This document shows positions 25,807-34,415 of a stretch of 64,000 bases of DNA, piece after piece. How positions within the stretch are numbered: the first letter of the stretch is position 1; every line of letters begins with the position of its first letter. The DNA is from Streptomyces sp. (lineage in GTDB: Bacteria > Actinomycetota > Actinomycetes > Streptomycetales > Streptomycetaceae). Location: contig JABFVM010000035.1 in assembly GCA_013362785.1 (NCBI GenBank), positions 102,485-166,484 on the forward strand, given 5' to 3'. A program made the position numbers and the translations under genes. Under the pieces are notes generated by a model, which was not told where the DNA came from, made no database searches, and saw only the letters and a list, made by a program, of their open reading frames with translations.

Positions 25807-25881
25807 ATGACGCTGACGGAATACGCACGCCGCGTACGGCGCCGCAAGGACCTCAAGGACCGTACGACTCAAGGAAGCTGA
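25807..25881 (+). CDS. 24-residue leader-like frame
   Basis: MTLTEYARRVRRRKDLKDRT plus four residues, from ATG 25807 with a GGGGGGAG site at good spacing. It is very basic. Its stop (TGA 25879-25881) lies two bases before the ATG of the membrane gene at 25884, so translation may be coupled. It may be a leader peptide or the leftover of a gene end. Confidence 0.35.
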   Translation: MTLTEYARRVRRRKDLKDRTTQGS

Positions 25882-25883
25882 CA

Positions 25884-26258
25884 ATGACCCGGATCATTCC
25901 CCGCTTGGTGATCGGACTGACCGCGGTGCACTTCGCTGTCGCCCTGATCGCCTCCAGCACCTACGGCGATGTGGCCCGCGACGGGTTCTGGAACGCTGTC
26001 CCCGGAAGGCCGCAGCGCGAGTACGAGATGTGGTTCTTCCTTGCGGGCTTCGGCCTCCTCGCCCTGGGCACAATGAGCCAACGCATCGTCCGTGAGACCG
26101 GCAGGCTCCCGGCACAGCTGGGCTGGTATCTGCTCGCCATCGGTCTGCCGCTGCAGATTCTCTATCCCGTCTCCGGCGCACCCGGACTGATCGTGCTTGG
26201 AGTGCTGGCCCTGGTCACGGCACGGCGGGACAGTGCGGGGAGCGCAGAGCGCGGGTGA
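25884..26258 (+). CDS. DUF6463-like small membrane protein
   Basis: A 124-residue protein with four predicted membrane segments: RLVIGLTAVHFAVALIAS, then MWFFLAGFGLLALGTM, then LGWYLLAIGLPLQILY and GLIVLGVLALVTA. The layout fits the DUF6463 family, which is often linked to TetR regulators. It begins two bases after a 24-codon frame and lies under the paired operators of the divergent TetR gene. Function is unknown. Confidence 0.7.
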   Translation: MTRIIPRLVIGLTAVHFAVALIASSTYGDVARDGFWNAVPGRPQREYEMWFFLAGFGLLALGTMSQRIVRETGRLPAQLGWYLLAIGLPLQILYPVSGAPGLIVLGVLALVTARRDSAGSAERG

Positions 26259-26587
26259 CCGCCCGAGGGCCGGCGTCGCCGTCGATCAGCGAGTGCGCCA
26301 GAGCGACGCCACCCCCGACCCGGTCCCCCACGGCAGCACTGCATGATCCCCGCGCGCCTTCTCGCCGACCGCTACTGATCAACACGTCGATGGAATCAGC
26401 CGAGTTGTGGCAGAGCACGTCCGGGGCCGAACCGTCCGACTGCCCAGACGGTGCTCCGGTGCTCGATACTGCTCGGAACTACCCATCATCAAGCACGTAT
26501 TGACATGCGTCGTCGAAGCCCGCAGAGTCATGCCCCGACAGTGCCCCGGCAGTGATGCAAGCCACCCCACCGAGGAGTGTTGCCGTC
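26259..26587. other. Intergenic stretch with a possible promoter
   Basis: No gene seen in 329 bp. TTGACA at 26500-26505 with CAGAGT 17 bp later could be a sigma-70-type promoter for the GH109 gene at 26588. Confidence 0.3.
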
Positions 26588-28012
26588 ATGTCCGAAAAGC
26601 CCGCTGTCTCACGCCGACTGCTGCTCGGCGGAGCCGTCGCCACCAGCGCGCTCGCGGCCTGTTCGGTCGCCGCGGCCCCGGCCGCGTCCGCCGCGACCGA
26701 ACAGGCGCCCCGACGCCGTCCCGGACAGAAGTCGATGATCGGCGTGCCGTTCGAGGTCTACAGAACCGTCCGCGTCGGTGTCATCGGACTGGGAAACCGC
26801 GGCGGAGACATGATCACCGGCTGGGCGGCGGTGCCCGGCTGCACCGTGACCGCCGTCTGTGACATCCGCGCCGACCGCGCGCGACGTGCCGCCGACCGGC
26901 TGGAGAGCAAGGGCGAGCCCCGCCCCGCCGAATACGGCGGATCAGCCGACTCCTACGCCCGCATGCTGCGGCGCGACGACATCGACCTGGTCTACGTCGC
27001 CACACCGTGGGAGTTCCACTACGAGCACGGCAGAGCCGCGCTGCAAAGTGGCAGGCACGCCGTGGTGGAACTGCCGGTCGCGACCGAATTACGCCAGCTG
27101 TGGGATCTGGTCGACACTTCCGAGCGCTCTCGTCGGCACCTGCTCCTCGCCGAGAACTGCAGCTACGGCCGCAACGAACTGGCCATGCTGAGGATGGCGC
27201 ACGCCGGACTGTTCGGCGAGATCACCAACGGCCATGGCGGCTATCTCCACGACCTGCGTGAACTCCTCTTCTCCGACACCTACTACACCGACTCCTGGCG
27301 GCGGCTCTGGCACACCCGCAGCACCGCGTCCCTCTACCCCATGCACGGACTTGCCCCGATCGCGGCAGCCATGGACATCAACCGAGGCGACCGGATGACC
27401 ACCCTGCGCGCCACCGCGACCGCCGCGAAGGGACTGGCCGACTACCGCGAGCGCTTCGTCCCCCGCGACCACCCGTCCTGGAAGGAGGCATACATCAACG
27501 GTGACCTCGTCACCTGCCTCATCGAGACCGAGAAGGGCAGGATCATCCGGGCCGAGCACGACGTGAGTTCGCCCCGGCCCTACAGCAGGATCAACACCCT
27601 CGCCGGCAGTCGCGGCATCGTCGAGGACTACGTCGGGCCCGCCCCGACCGGCGCGCGCGTCTATCTCGAACCGGACCACGCCGGCCACACCTGGCGCGAC
27701 TTCGCCGACTACCGCAAGGAGCACGAGCACTGGCTGTGGCGGAAGGTCGGCGACGACGCCGCGAACAACGGCGGTCACGGCGGCATGGACTACGTCCTGC
27801 AATGGCGCACCGTCCAGCTGATGCGCGCCGGGCTGGTGCCCGACATCGACGTGTACGACTCGGCGGCCTGGTGCGCGGCCGTCCCGCTGAGCGCCGCTTC
27901 CCTGGCGAACCAGGGCCGCCCGGTCGCCATCCCGGACTTCACCCGCGGCGCCTGGGCCGGCAAACGGCCTGGCCTCGACTCCACCCCCGCAGACATGCCG
28001 CCCACCGGCTGA
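26588..28012 (+). CDS. GH109-like glycosidase (Gfo/Idh/MocA family), Tat lipoprotein
   Basis: A 474-residue protein. ATG 26588 gives MSEKPAVSRRLLLGGAVATS, a twin-arginine signal ending in the lipobox LAAC, so it is exported folded, probably with bound NAD. The Rossmann part reads RVGVIGLGNRGGDMITGW. Later motifs (GHGGYLHDLRELLFSDTYY, ASLYPMHGLAPIAAAMDINR) match GH109, whose characterised members are alpha-N-acetylgalactosaminidases using NAD for a redox-assisted hydrolysis. Codon 168 is TTA, which suggests bldA-dependent translation. It stands alone. Confidence 0.8.
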   Translation: MSEKPAVSRRLLLGGAVATSALAACSVAAAPAASAATEQAPRRRPGQKSMIGVPFEVYRTVRVGVIGLGNRGGDMITGWAAVPGCTVTAVCDIRADRARRAADRLESKGEPRPAEYGGSADSYARMLRRDDIDLVYVATPWEFHYEHGRAALQSGRHAVVELPVATELRQLWDLVDTSERSRRHLLLAENCSYGRNELAMLRMAHAGLFGEITNGHGGYLHDLRELLFSDTYYTDSWRRLWHTRSTASLYPMHGLAPIAAAMDINRGDRMTTLRATATAAKGLADYRERFVPRDHPSWKEAYINGDLVTCLIETEKGRIIRAEHDVSSPRPYSRINTLAGSRGIVEDYVGPAPTGARVYLEPDHAGHTWRDFADYRKEHEHWLWRKVGDDAANNGGHGGMDYVLQWRTVQLMRAGLVPDIDVYDSAAWCAAVPLSAASLANQGRPVAIPDFTRGAWAGKRPGLDSTPADMPPTG

Positions 28013-28114
28013 CCCGGAGCGCACGGTGACCGCGTGCACCGGCACTCGGGGCCACCACGGCGGGAAGGACTTCAGCCTCCTCGTTGTCGGCGTCAGGGGC
28101 AGTCCGCCCGCCGG

Positions 28115-28393
28115 TCAGGTCTCCATCACGGCATCGCAGTCGGGGCAGACCACGGATGCGTACTCCCCGGGATACCACGGGCTCTCAGGGTCCTCGGAGG
28201 GCTTGCGGCCAGTGGTCTCCATGGCGAAGGTGTCCTTGCCGCAGAGGGTGCGCGGTCCTGTGGCGGCGGGCCTGCCCGGGGCGGTGGGCACCGCGTGCAC
28301 ACGACGGACGGACCGCTCCTCACCACGCGGTGCATGCGTGGCCGCCGGCATGTCGAGCTCGTACACGACGACGATCTCGCCCATGCCTCTCAC
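28115..28393 (-). CDS. Small hypothetical protein with possible zinc ribbon
   Basis: A 92-residue protein. GTG at 28393 or ATG at 28384 could start it; neither has an ideal site. It has one Cys in TLCGKDTF and a CPDC pair near the end (SVVCPDCDAVMET), arranged like a small metal-binding site. Neighbours are unrelated. Similar short proteins are common in Streptomyces; function unknown. Confidence 0.55.
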   Translation of the reverse strand: MRGMGEIVVVYELDMPAATHAPRGEERSVRRVHAVPTAPGRPAATGPRTLCGKDTFAMETTGRKPSEDPESPWYPGEYASVVCPDCDAVMET

Positions 28394-28438
28394 GATAGGC
28401 GGCCGCGCGCGATCCGGCAGCAGCCGTCGGCCGGGCGG

Positions 28439-29041
28439 CTAGCGAGGCCCGTCCGCCGGATCGAGCCGGACCACCTCGAATTCCACTCGGACCTCGTCGG
28501 CGAGCCGCAGCGCTCCCAGGAAGGCGGTGTACGGCTTGATCCCCCAGACGGACTGCGTGATGACCGCCGAGCCGCGCAGCACCCCGTCCTCGTTCCCCTT
28601 CCCGTGCACCGTCACCGGGTGGGTACGGCTCTTGATGGTGAGGTCCCCGGTGATCTCGAAGGACTGCGGCGTTCCCGTCACGCGGGTGGAACGGAAGGTG
28701 ATCGTGGGGTGCTCCGCTGTGTGCAGCAGAGCCTTGTCCGCCAGGGTCCGTTCGATCTCGGCCCGATCGGCACCGGTGAGCGCCTTCAGCCCGCCCGTTC
28801 CCTCGCGGACCTGCAGCGAGCCCGTCTCGATCGTCGCACTCACCGACGACTTTCCCGGGTCGCCGACGACCACGACCGCCTCCCCGGACCATCGGGCGGC
28901 CTCGATCGTGAGGTCGTGCCCCGCTCGGCGCCCCAACCCGGTACGGCCCGTCTTGATCAGGAGGCGCGCCGTCGAGGGCCCGAGCCGGTACGTTCCGTCT
29001 GTCAGTGCCACGGCGCCGAGAGTAGGGGACGTGTGCGGCAT
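28439..29041 (-). CDS. YceI-family protein
   Basis: A 200-residue YceI-fold protein from ATG 29041. It reads LTDGTYRLGPSTARLLIKT, then EIERTLADKALLHTAEHPTI with the family's D/H-P-x-I/A pattern, and FEITGDLTIKSRTHPVTVHG. YceI proteins form lipocalin-like barrels that bind isoprenoid-type lipids. There is no signal peptide, so it is probably cytoplasmic. Start is not backed by a strong ribosome site; a GTG 11 codons in is an alternative. Confidence 0.8.
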   Translation of the reverse strand: MPHTSPTLGAVALTDGTYRLGPSTARLLIKTGRTGLGRRAGHDLTIEAARWSGEAVVVVGDPGKSSVSATIETGSLQVREGTGGLKALTGADRAEIERTLADKALLHTAEHPTITFRSTRVTGTPQSFEITGDLTIKSRTHPVTVHGKGNEDGVLRGSAVITQSVWGIKPYTAFLGALRLADEVRVEFEVVRLDPADGPR

Positions 29042-29168
29042 GGCCTGCGAGGCTGCCTGGTCGGCGTGTCGCCAGTCCTGTGCTGCCTTTTGCCCCGTGC
29101 CCGGTCATGCGGGCTGGTGGTGCCCGGTGGCCCATGAGGCAGCGGTATACGCGGACAGCCGTGGGTGG

Positions 29169-29465
29169 CTACGACTGGGGGATGGCCAGTTCGCGGCCGC
29201 GGTAGAAGCCTTCCCTCTCCTCGATGACGTACGGGGCCATGGCCACACGCCGCCGTGCCTCCGGCTCGGAGTCCCGCCAGGAATCGCATGCCGCCTCGGA
29301 ATCCCAGAACGACACCCCGGTGACCTCCTGCCCGTCCTCTGACCAGTACGCGAAGGCTCGTCGCATTCCCTGTGGGTTGGCGGCGGGGCGCCATGCCCGC
29401 TCGAACTCCTCCAGGGTGCCCGGCTGAAGACGACGCGTCGTCACCCAGACAAAGTGCTCGTCCAT
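29169..29465 (-). CDS. ABM-like dimeric ferredoxin-fold protein
   Basis: A 98-residue protein from ATG 29465 with GAGGAGG upstream. It has the beta-alpha-beta pattern of antibiotic biosynthesis monooxygenase-like proteins: FVWVTTRRLQPGTLEEFERA, then FAYWSEDGQEVTGVSFWDSE. It lacks known catalytic residues. The gene is alone, between YceI and a decayed mobile element. Role unknown. Confidence 0.65.
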   Translation of the reverse strand: MDEHFVWVTTRRLQPGTLEEFERAWRPAANPQGMRRAFAYWSEDGQEVTGVSFWDSEAACDSWRDSEPEARRRVAMAPYVIEEREGFYRGRELAIPQS

Positions 29466-29815
29466 CGCAGCCTCCTCAGCAACACGGGTTCCGACCACGG
29501 CCGCTCCCTCAGACCACCGTAGGTCCGAAGCTCCGCCTGCGCCTGCGCGGCGATCGTGGCGCTGCCGAGGATCCCTTCCCGGCAAGGTGGTCCGGCGTCA
29601 GCGGACATGTACGGCCGGGGACGGGCGACGGTCCAGACGCCGGCACACACAGGCGGGGCGGTTACCCGGCTTCAGCATCTGCACGCCGAACGCGTGACGG
29701 CGGCACAGTGTGCGATGGATCCCCACACGGAGCCGCTGGATGGTTGGCTGTCGGAGCGGAGTGTCCCGTTCGGAGACGCGACGGCAACACCTGTGACGTC
29801 CCTGTGTCGCGTCGG
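29466..29815. other. Gene-poor stretch before the recombinase remnant
   Basis: No supported gene. It begins with the ABM promoter region and runs into the recombinase pseudogene. Open frames here lack starts and codon bias. Confidence 0.4.
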
Positions 29816-29818
29816 ATG

Positions 29819-30506
29819 TGAAGAAGCCGTCAGCGACTCGGACATCCTGGCCCAGGTCGACGCGGCCAAGAACGAGGTCCGCCGCACCCTGGCCTGGCAC
29901 ATCGCACGCCGCCCCGGCGGCATGGTCGCCCTGGCCATCCAGTACAGACACCTTGAAACCGCTCCTGCCAGCGAGGGTTACGCCTCCCGCAGCCGCGGCG
30001 GCATCCACGACCTCATCGACATGGAGACCGTCCGCGCCGTCGCCGACACCCTCGCCCAGCTCCACGACCACCTGGCTGACGGCAGCGGCATTTCCGGGCC
30101 CGCTGCCCGGCGTCCCATCAAAGCCGCCGCCCACACTCCTCGTTTCGAGGGCACCATCGTCAACGCCACTACGGCCCGCCGCCCGCTCGCAACCGACGAT
30201 GCCCTCTCCACGACAACCCCCGGGCCTTCCTGCTGTGCCACTACAAGCGCGAGCAGGCGCTATGCCACTGTGACTTTCCCCCCGGGACGCCCCGCCTGGA
30301 CCACTGCGTGCCCGGCTGCGGCAACATCGTCCGTTCCGACCAGCACGCCGCAGCACTCCGCGACCGCCCGACCGTCCTCGACGAGCAGGCCGCCCACGTA
30401 CCCGGGCCGGCCGGTGAACGCCTGCACGGCCACGCGGACCGGCTGCGTGCCTTCGCCGACACCCACGACCACACCCCGGACCACCCTTCAGGACGTCGCA
30501 CCATGA
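29819..30506 (+). pseudogene. Tyrosine-recombinase-type integrase, C-terminal part, frameshifted
   Basis: The first frame reads VRRTLAWHIARRPGGMVALA then YRHLETAPASEGYASRSRGG and DLIDMETVRAVADTLAQLHD. Near 30210 it moves to DNPRAFLLCHYKREQALCH and GCGNIVRSDQHAAALRDR in another frame, and near 30475 back to the first, ending RTTLQDVAP with a stop overlapping the next ATG. The pattern matches the C-terminus of large Streptomyces integrases that precede DUF6262 genes. The N-terminal part is lost. Confidence 0.75.
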
Positions 30507-30790
30507 GCGGACCGGTCGACGAGCGTGACCGCATCCCGGCCGTGATGGACCGCATCCTCACCGGCCACCCGCAGCACTCGAACGGGGCTCTGACCGTGGC
30601 GGCGCCGGCCACCAAGGCGGGAGTACCCCGCAACGCTCTCACTCAACGTCACCCGGACCTGAAGAACGCGTTCCACGTACGTGCCACGGAGCGCGGCCAG
30701 CCCACCGATGCCGAGGCCGGTTGCGGAAGCAGGTCGTGAAGCTCAAAAAGGCTCGCTAGCAGGACCACGCCGAACTCGGGCGACTCCGCG
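30503..30790 (+). pseudogene. DUF6262-family gene, frameshifted and interrupted
   Basis: ATG at 30503 overlaps the integrase stop (ATGA). It reads MSGPVDERDRIPAVMDRILT then HSNGALTVAAPATKAGVPRN and LTQRHPDLKNAF, typical of DUF6262 proteins from integrative elements. Near 30715 the frame is lost; the continuation LRKQVVKLKKAR is followed by an in-frame TAG and then DHAELGRLRADVEG. The remaining end is missing. Confidence 0.75.
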
Positions 30791-30821
30791 CTGACGTCGA
30801 GGGCATTCCCCGGTCGCGGGT

Positions 30822-31535
30822 TCAGCGACGCTTTCCGGTCTCGGGGGTGGTGACGTCCTGGCTGGCGCGGCGCATGGCTTCGTACAGTGCGGTGTCCTCG
30901 GGCGGGTCCGGCAGCGCGCCACGGGCCGGCGCCTGGAAGGACTGGATCATCCAGGCGACGAGGCGGCGCCAGGCGTCGGGGGCGGCGTCGGCGGTGGCGC
31001 TGAGGACTCCGGCGTTGGCCATCAGCAGGAGCACGAGGTCCCGGCTGGTGAAGTCCTCGCGCAGCCGCCCGCTGTCCTTGGCTCGGCTGATGAGTTCGAG
31101 GAAGCCCTCGTATGCCTGGGCGCGGTGTTCCTCGATGCTCGGGGCGCCGGGGAAGCTCATGATCAGGACGTCGGCGAAGCCGCGGTCGGCGGCCTGCATC
31201 GCGCAGACGGTGTGGATGTAGCCGGTGAAGCCGTTCCACGGGTCCGGGTCGGCCAGGGCCTCGGCGGTGGTCTGCGCGTACGCATGCATGCGGTCGGCGA
31301 AGACCGCGGCGAGCAGGTCCTCCTTGCGGGGGAAGTGACGGAAGAGGGTGGCGATCCCCACCCCGGCCTCCCGTGCGACCGAGGCCATCGACGCGTTCAG
31401 CCCGTCGCGCCCGAAGACCGTGCGCGCGGCGGCGATGATCCGCCCCCGGTTGCGCTCTGCGTCGCTGCGCTTGGACTGACCTGCGGAATCGACCGTGCCG
31501 GCGGCGGCGTCGGTGTGGGGATCTCGGGGGCTCAT
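30822..31535 (-). CDS. TetR-family regulator (paralogue 1)
   Basis: A 237-residue regulator from ATG 31535. The HTH reads ARTVFGRDGLNASMASVARE then GVGIATLFRHFPRKEDLL. The C-terminal domain (ADPDPWNGFTGYIHTVCAMQ) is strikingly like that of the TetR at 32485-33183. It is divergent from an SDR gene at 31665 with three operator-like sites between them, so it should repress that gene. No strong ribosome site precedes the start. Confidence 0.85.
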   Translation of the reverse strand: MSPRDPHTDAAAGTVDSAGQSKRSDAERNRGRIIAAARTVFGRDGLNASMASVAREAGVGIATLFRHFPRKEDLLAAVFADRMHAYAQTTAEALADPDPWNGFTGYIHTVCAMQAADRGFADVLIMSFPGAPSIEEHRAQAYEGFLELISRAKDSGRLREDFTSRDLVLLLMANAGVLSATADAAPDAWRRLVAWMIQSFQAPARGALPDPPEDTALYEAMRRASQDVTTPETGKRR

Positions 31536-31554
31536 ACCGATCAGACTAGCAAAC

Positions 31555-31639
31555 CGGAATGCCCTATCCAGTTCTCGTGTTACGGTGGAAAGCGAAACGG
31601 ATAGGGCTTTCCGGAAAGAAAACGGATAGCCCTGTCCGG
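31555..31639. promoter_or_regulatory. Three operator-like repeats between TetR and SDR
   Basis: CGGAATGCCCTATCCAG (31555-31571), CGGATAGGGCTTTCCGG (31598-31614) and CGGATAGCCCTGTCCGG (31623-31639) share a CGGA-N-AG core dyad. The last two are 25 bp apart. They lie within the divergent promoter. Confidence 0.65.
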
Positions 31640-31664
31640 ACCTGCTTCCGCGAAAGGCTCTCTC

Positions 31665-32339
31665 ATGCCCACCATCGCCATCGTCGGCGCCGGCCCCCAG
31701 CTCGGCCTCGCCATCGCACGCACCTACGGCACTCACGGCTACGACGTCGCGCTGATCGCCCGCAACAGGGCCAAGCTCGAAGATCTGGCCGGCGAGCTGG
31801 CTGCCGAGGGCGTCAGCGCCGCCACGTTCCCTGCCGACGTCCTCGATCGCACCGCGCTCACCCAGGCGCTCAAGGATGCGGCCGCACACTTCGGCAACAT
31901 CGACGTCCTGGAGTACTCCCCGGTCGGCGGCCTCCAGACCGTCATGACCACCCCGGCCGCGACCGAACCGGCCGACGTGCAGTACGAGATGGACTTCCAG
32001 CTCTATGGCGCGATCGCCGCCACCCGCGCGGTACTGCCCGCCATGCGGGAGGCCGGCGCGGGGACCCTGCTGTTCACCACTGGCGCGGGCTCCGTCGACC
32101 CCGTGCCGCAGGTCGCCAACGTCAATGCCGCCGCCGCGGCGCTGCGCAACTGGGTCATCAACCTGCACAAGGAGCTGGACGGCACCGGCGTCCAGGCAGC
32201 GCACGTCGCCATCGACGTGTCCATCGGCGTACCGGCGATCCCCGGATTCCCCACCGCCCAGCCCGAGGAGATCTCCCCGGTCTACTGGGAGCTGCACACC
32301 ACCCGCCGCGACCAGGCCGAGCTCGTCTTCAGCCGCTGA
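31665..32339 (+). CDS. Short-chain dehydrogenase/reductase
   Basis: A 224-residue SDR from ATG 31665. It starts PTIAIVGAGPQLGLAIARTY, a variant glycine loop (GAGPQLG). The usual Asn-Ala-Gly reads YSPVGG and the Ser-Tyr-Lys triad is not standard (VNAAAAALRNWVINLHKELD), so it may be a non-classical or inactive SDR. It is controlled by the divergent TetR. A similar TetR-oxidoreductase module follows at 32.5-34.2 kb. Confidence 0.8.
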   Translation: MPTIAIVGAGPQLGLAIARTYGTHGYDVALIARNRAKLEDLAGELAAEGVSAATFPADVLDRTALTQALKDAAAHFGNIDVLEYSPVGGLQTVMTTPAATEPADVQYEMDFQLYGAIAATRAVLPAMREAGAGTLLFTTGAGSVDPVPQVANVNAAAAALRNWVINLHKELDGTGVQAAHVAIDVSIGVPAIPGFPTAQPEEISPVYWELHTTRRDQAELVFSR

Positions 32340-32484
32340 CATCCCCCGGCCACCGGGCCGTCGCTGGTCCGCGTGGTCCTCGAACCCCGACCGTGCCGCG
32401 ACGCAAATGCGCCGCGGCACGGTCATGCGGGACTGACTGATGTCCCACGGCGCCGCGTTCGCGGCGCGTGCGGGCGGGCGGGGG

Positions 32485-33183
32485 TCAGGGGGTGCGGGAC
32501 CGGTCGAGGCGGACCATCGCGCGGTACAGGGCGGTGGGCCGGGGCGCGTCGGGCAGCGGGGGGAGCGGGGCGCCGGGGGCGGCGTAGGAGCGGAGCATGT
32601 GCGCGACGAGTCGCTGCCAGGCGTCGGGGGCGGCATCCCCGGTGGCGCCCACGACTCCGGCGTTGGCCATGAGCAGGATGACGAGGTCCTGGCTGGTGAA
32701 GTCGGCGCGCAGGTGGCCGCTGCCCTTGGCGCGGTCGATGAGTTCGAGGAAGCCGTTGTATGCCTCGGTACGTCGGGCCTCCAGGGCCTTGGCGGCGGGA
32801 AAGGTCATGGTCAGCACGTCGGCGAAGCCGCGGTCGGTGGCCTGCATGCCGCACACGGCGTGGATGTAGCCGGTGAAGCCGTGCCAGGGGTCGGGGTCGG
32901 CGAGGGCGTGGGTGACGGCGGTGACGTAGCCGTCCATGCGGTCGGCGAAGACGGCGTTGATCAAGTCGTCGCGGATGGCGAAGCGACGGGAGAGGGTGGC
33001 CTTGCCGACGCCTGCCTCGCGAGCGACGGCGGCCATCGAGACGCCGAGCCCTTCGGCAGCGAACAGGCGGCGAGCGGCGGCCAGAATGCGGTCGCGGTTG
33101 CGTTCGGCATCGGCACGCAGGCCCGTTCCGGGCTGCTCTTGCGGGGTCTGGTCGGGGGCCGCTGAGGACGTCATGTCACCCAT
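32485..33183 (-). CDS. TetR-family regulator (paralogue 2)
   Basis: A 232-residue regulator. ATG 33183 (MGDMTSS) or ATG 33174 could start it; AGGATGGGTG better serves the latter. The HTH is ARRLFAAEGLGVSMAAVARE then GVGKATLSRRFAIRDDLI. Its C-terminal half (ADPDPWHGFTGYIHAVCGMQ) is clearly related to the TetR at 30822-31535. It is divergent from a quinone oxidoreductase gene. Inverted GAAGTGGAAC-type arms lie in between. Confidence 0.85.
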   Translation of the reverse strand: MGDMTSSAAPDQTPQEQPGTGLRADAERNRDRILAAARRLFAAEGLGVSMAAVAREAGVGKATLSRRFAIRDDLINAVFADRMDGYVTAVTHALADPDPWHGFTGYIHAVCGMQATDRGFADVLTMTFPAAKALEARRTEAYNGFLELIDRAKGSGHLRADFTSQDLVILLMANAGVVGATGDAAPDAWQRLVAHMLRSYAAPGAPLPPLPDAPRPTALYRAMVRLDRSRTP

Positions 33184-33188
33184 CCTAC

Positions 33189-33258
33189 CGAAGTGGAACA
33201 GGCTGCCCAGTTGTGTTGTTACGCTGGATACGTGAAACGGGAAGGTCGTTCCACTTTC
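33189..33258. promoter_or_regulatory. Inverted operator arms between TetR and oxidoreductase
   Basis: CGAAGTGGAAC (33189-33199) and GTTCCACTTTC (33248-33258) are inverted copies apart from one inserted A, separated by 48 bp. They flank the divergent promoter region. Confidence 0.5.
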
Positions 33259-33276
33259 TTCGAAGGGTGTTGCGCC

Positions 33277-34224
33277 ATGCGTGCTGTCGTGCTGAATGAG
33301 GTCCCCTCGGCCCCCGTCGTCGCCGAGGTCGCCACTCCTCGTCCCGAGGCGGGCGAGGTGCTGGTGAAGGTGGCCGCCTCGTCCGTGAACGGCATCGACG
33401 CCGCCACGGCGGCCGGCTTTCTGCAGGGGATGATGGAGCATCGGTTCCCGCTGGTGCTCGGCAAGGACTTCGCGGGCACCGTGGAGGCGCTCGGCGAGGG
33501 GGCGGAGGGATACGCCGTCGGCGACGCGGTCTTCGGCGTGGTGATGAAGCCGTTCCTGGGCACCGGGTCGCTGGCGGAGTACGTGACCGTGCCAGCCGCC
33601 TACGGTCTCGCCCGCATTCCCCAGGGGTTGAGTGTGACGGACGCCGGCGCGCTGGGTGTTGCCGGGACCACGGCCTTCGACAGCCTTGCCGCCCTGGATG
33701 TGGCCGGCGGTGAGACGGTGCTGGTCTCCGGCGCGACCGGCGGGGTCGGCGCACTGGCCGTGCAGCTGGCCGTGGCTCGTGGCGCCCGCGTGATCGCCAC
33801 CGCCCGCCCCGGTACGCCGGCCGACTTCGTGACCGGCCTTGCCGACGGCGAGGTCCAGGTCGTGGACTTCACCGGTGACCTCGCCACGCAGGTCCGCGCG
33901 CTCGCCCCTGCGGGCGTGGATGCGGTGGTGCACCTGGCCGGGGACGGCGCCGCGCTGGCGGGTCTGCTGCGGCCGGGCGGGCGGATCGCCTCCCCTCTCG
34001 GCCTGACCGAGGACGCCGTCGCCCACAGCGAGGTCTCGGACGTCACCGTTCACTCGATCATGGCCGACCCGAGCGCCCGGACCCTGGAGGCGCTGGCCAG
34101 CCAGGTCGCCTCCCGCGCACTGCGCGTACCGGTCGCCGCCGTCTACCCGCTGGCCCAGGCCCCCGAGGCCTTCGCCGCCTTCGGGGCCGGGAAGCTCGGC
34201 AAGCTCGCCGTCACCCTCTCCTGA
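33277..34224 (+). CDS. Quinone oxidoreductase-like MDR protein (zinc-free)
   Basis: A 315-residue medium-chain dehydrogenase from ATG 33277 with GAAGGG upstream. It reads MRAVVLNEVPSAPVVAEVAT, later LGKDFAGTVEALGEGAEGYA, and the nucleotide loop VLVSGATGGVGALAVQLAVA (AxxGxxG type). Zinc ligands are absent, so it belongs to the NADPH:quinone reductase/zeta-crystallin branch. It is the target of the divergent TetR. A decayed SDR piece follows. Confidence 0.9.
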   Translation: MRAVVLNEVPSAPVVAEVATPRPEAGEVLVKVAASSVNGIDAATAAGFLQGMMEHRFPLVLGKDFAGTVEALGEGAEGYAVGDAVFGVVMKPFLGTGSLAEYVTVPAAYGLARIPQGLSVTDAGALGVAGTTAFDSLAALDVAGGETVLVSGATGGVGALAVQLAVARGARVIATARPGTPADFVTGLADGEVQVVDFTGDLATQVRALAPAGVDAVVHLAGDGAALAGLLRPGGRIASPLGLTEDAVAHSEVSDVTVHSIMADPSARTLEALASQVASRALRVPVAAVYPLAQAPEAFAAFGAGKLGKLAVTLS

Positions 34225-34235
34225 CACCGCACCCC

Positions 34236-34359
34236 GGATCATCCCCGAGGCGCGCGAACAGATGGCGCAGCTGTCGGCGTTCAAGCGCTTCGGCGAGCCG
34301 GAGGAGGCGCCCAAGTGGTGGTCTTCCTCGACGTCACCGGCGGCAGCCTCCTCGGCTAG
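34236..34359 (+). pseudogene. C-terminal fragment of a classical SDR
   Basis: PEAREQMAQLSAFKRFGEPEE in one frame, then after a shift VVVFLDVTGGSLLG and TAG in another. This matches the conserved SDR end with R-x-GEPEE followed by the V-x-FL strand. The rest is missing. Confidence 0.6.
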
Positions 34360-34415
34360 CAGCCCGCTCCGCCGCGTCCCCTCTATCGCTCTCTTCCCGA
34401 AGGACTCCACCTCTA

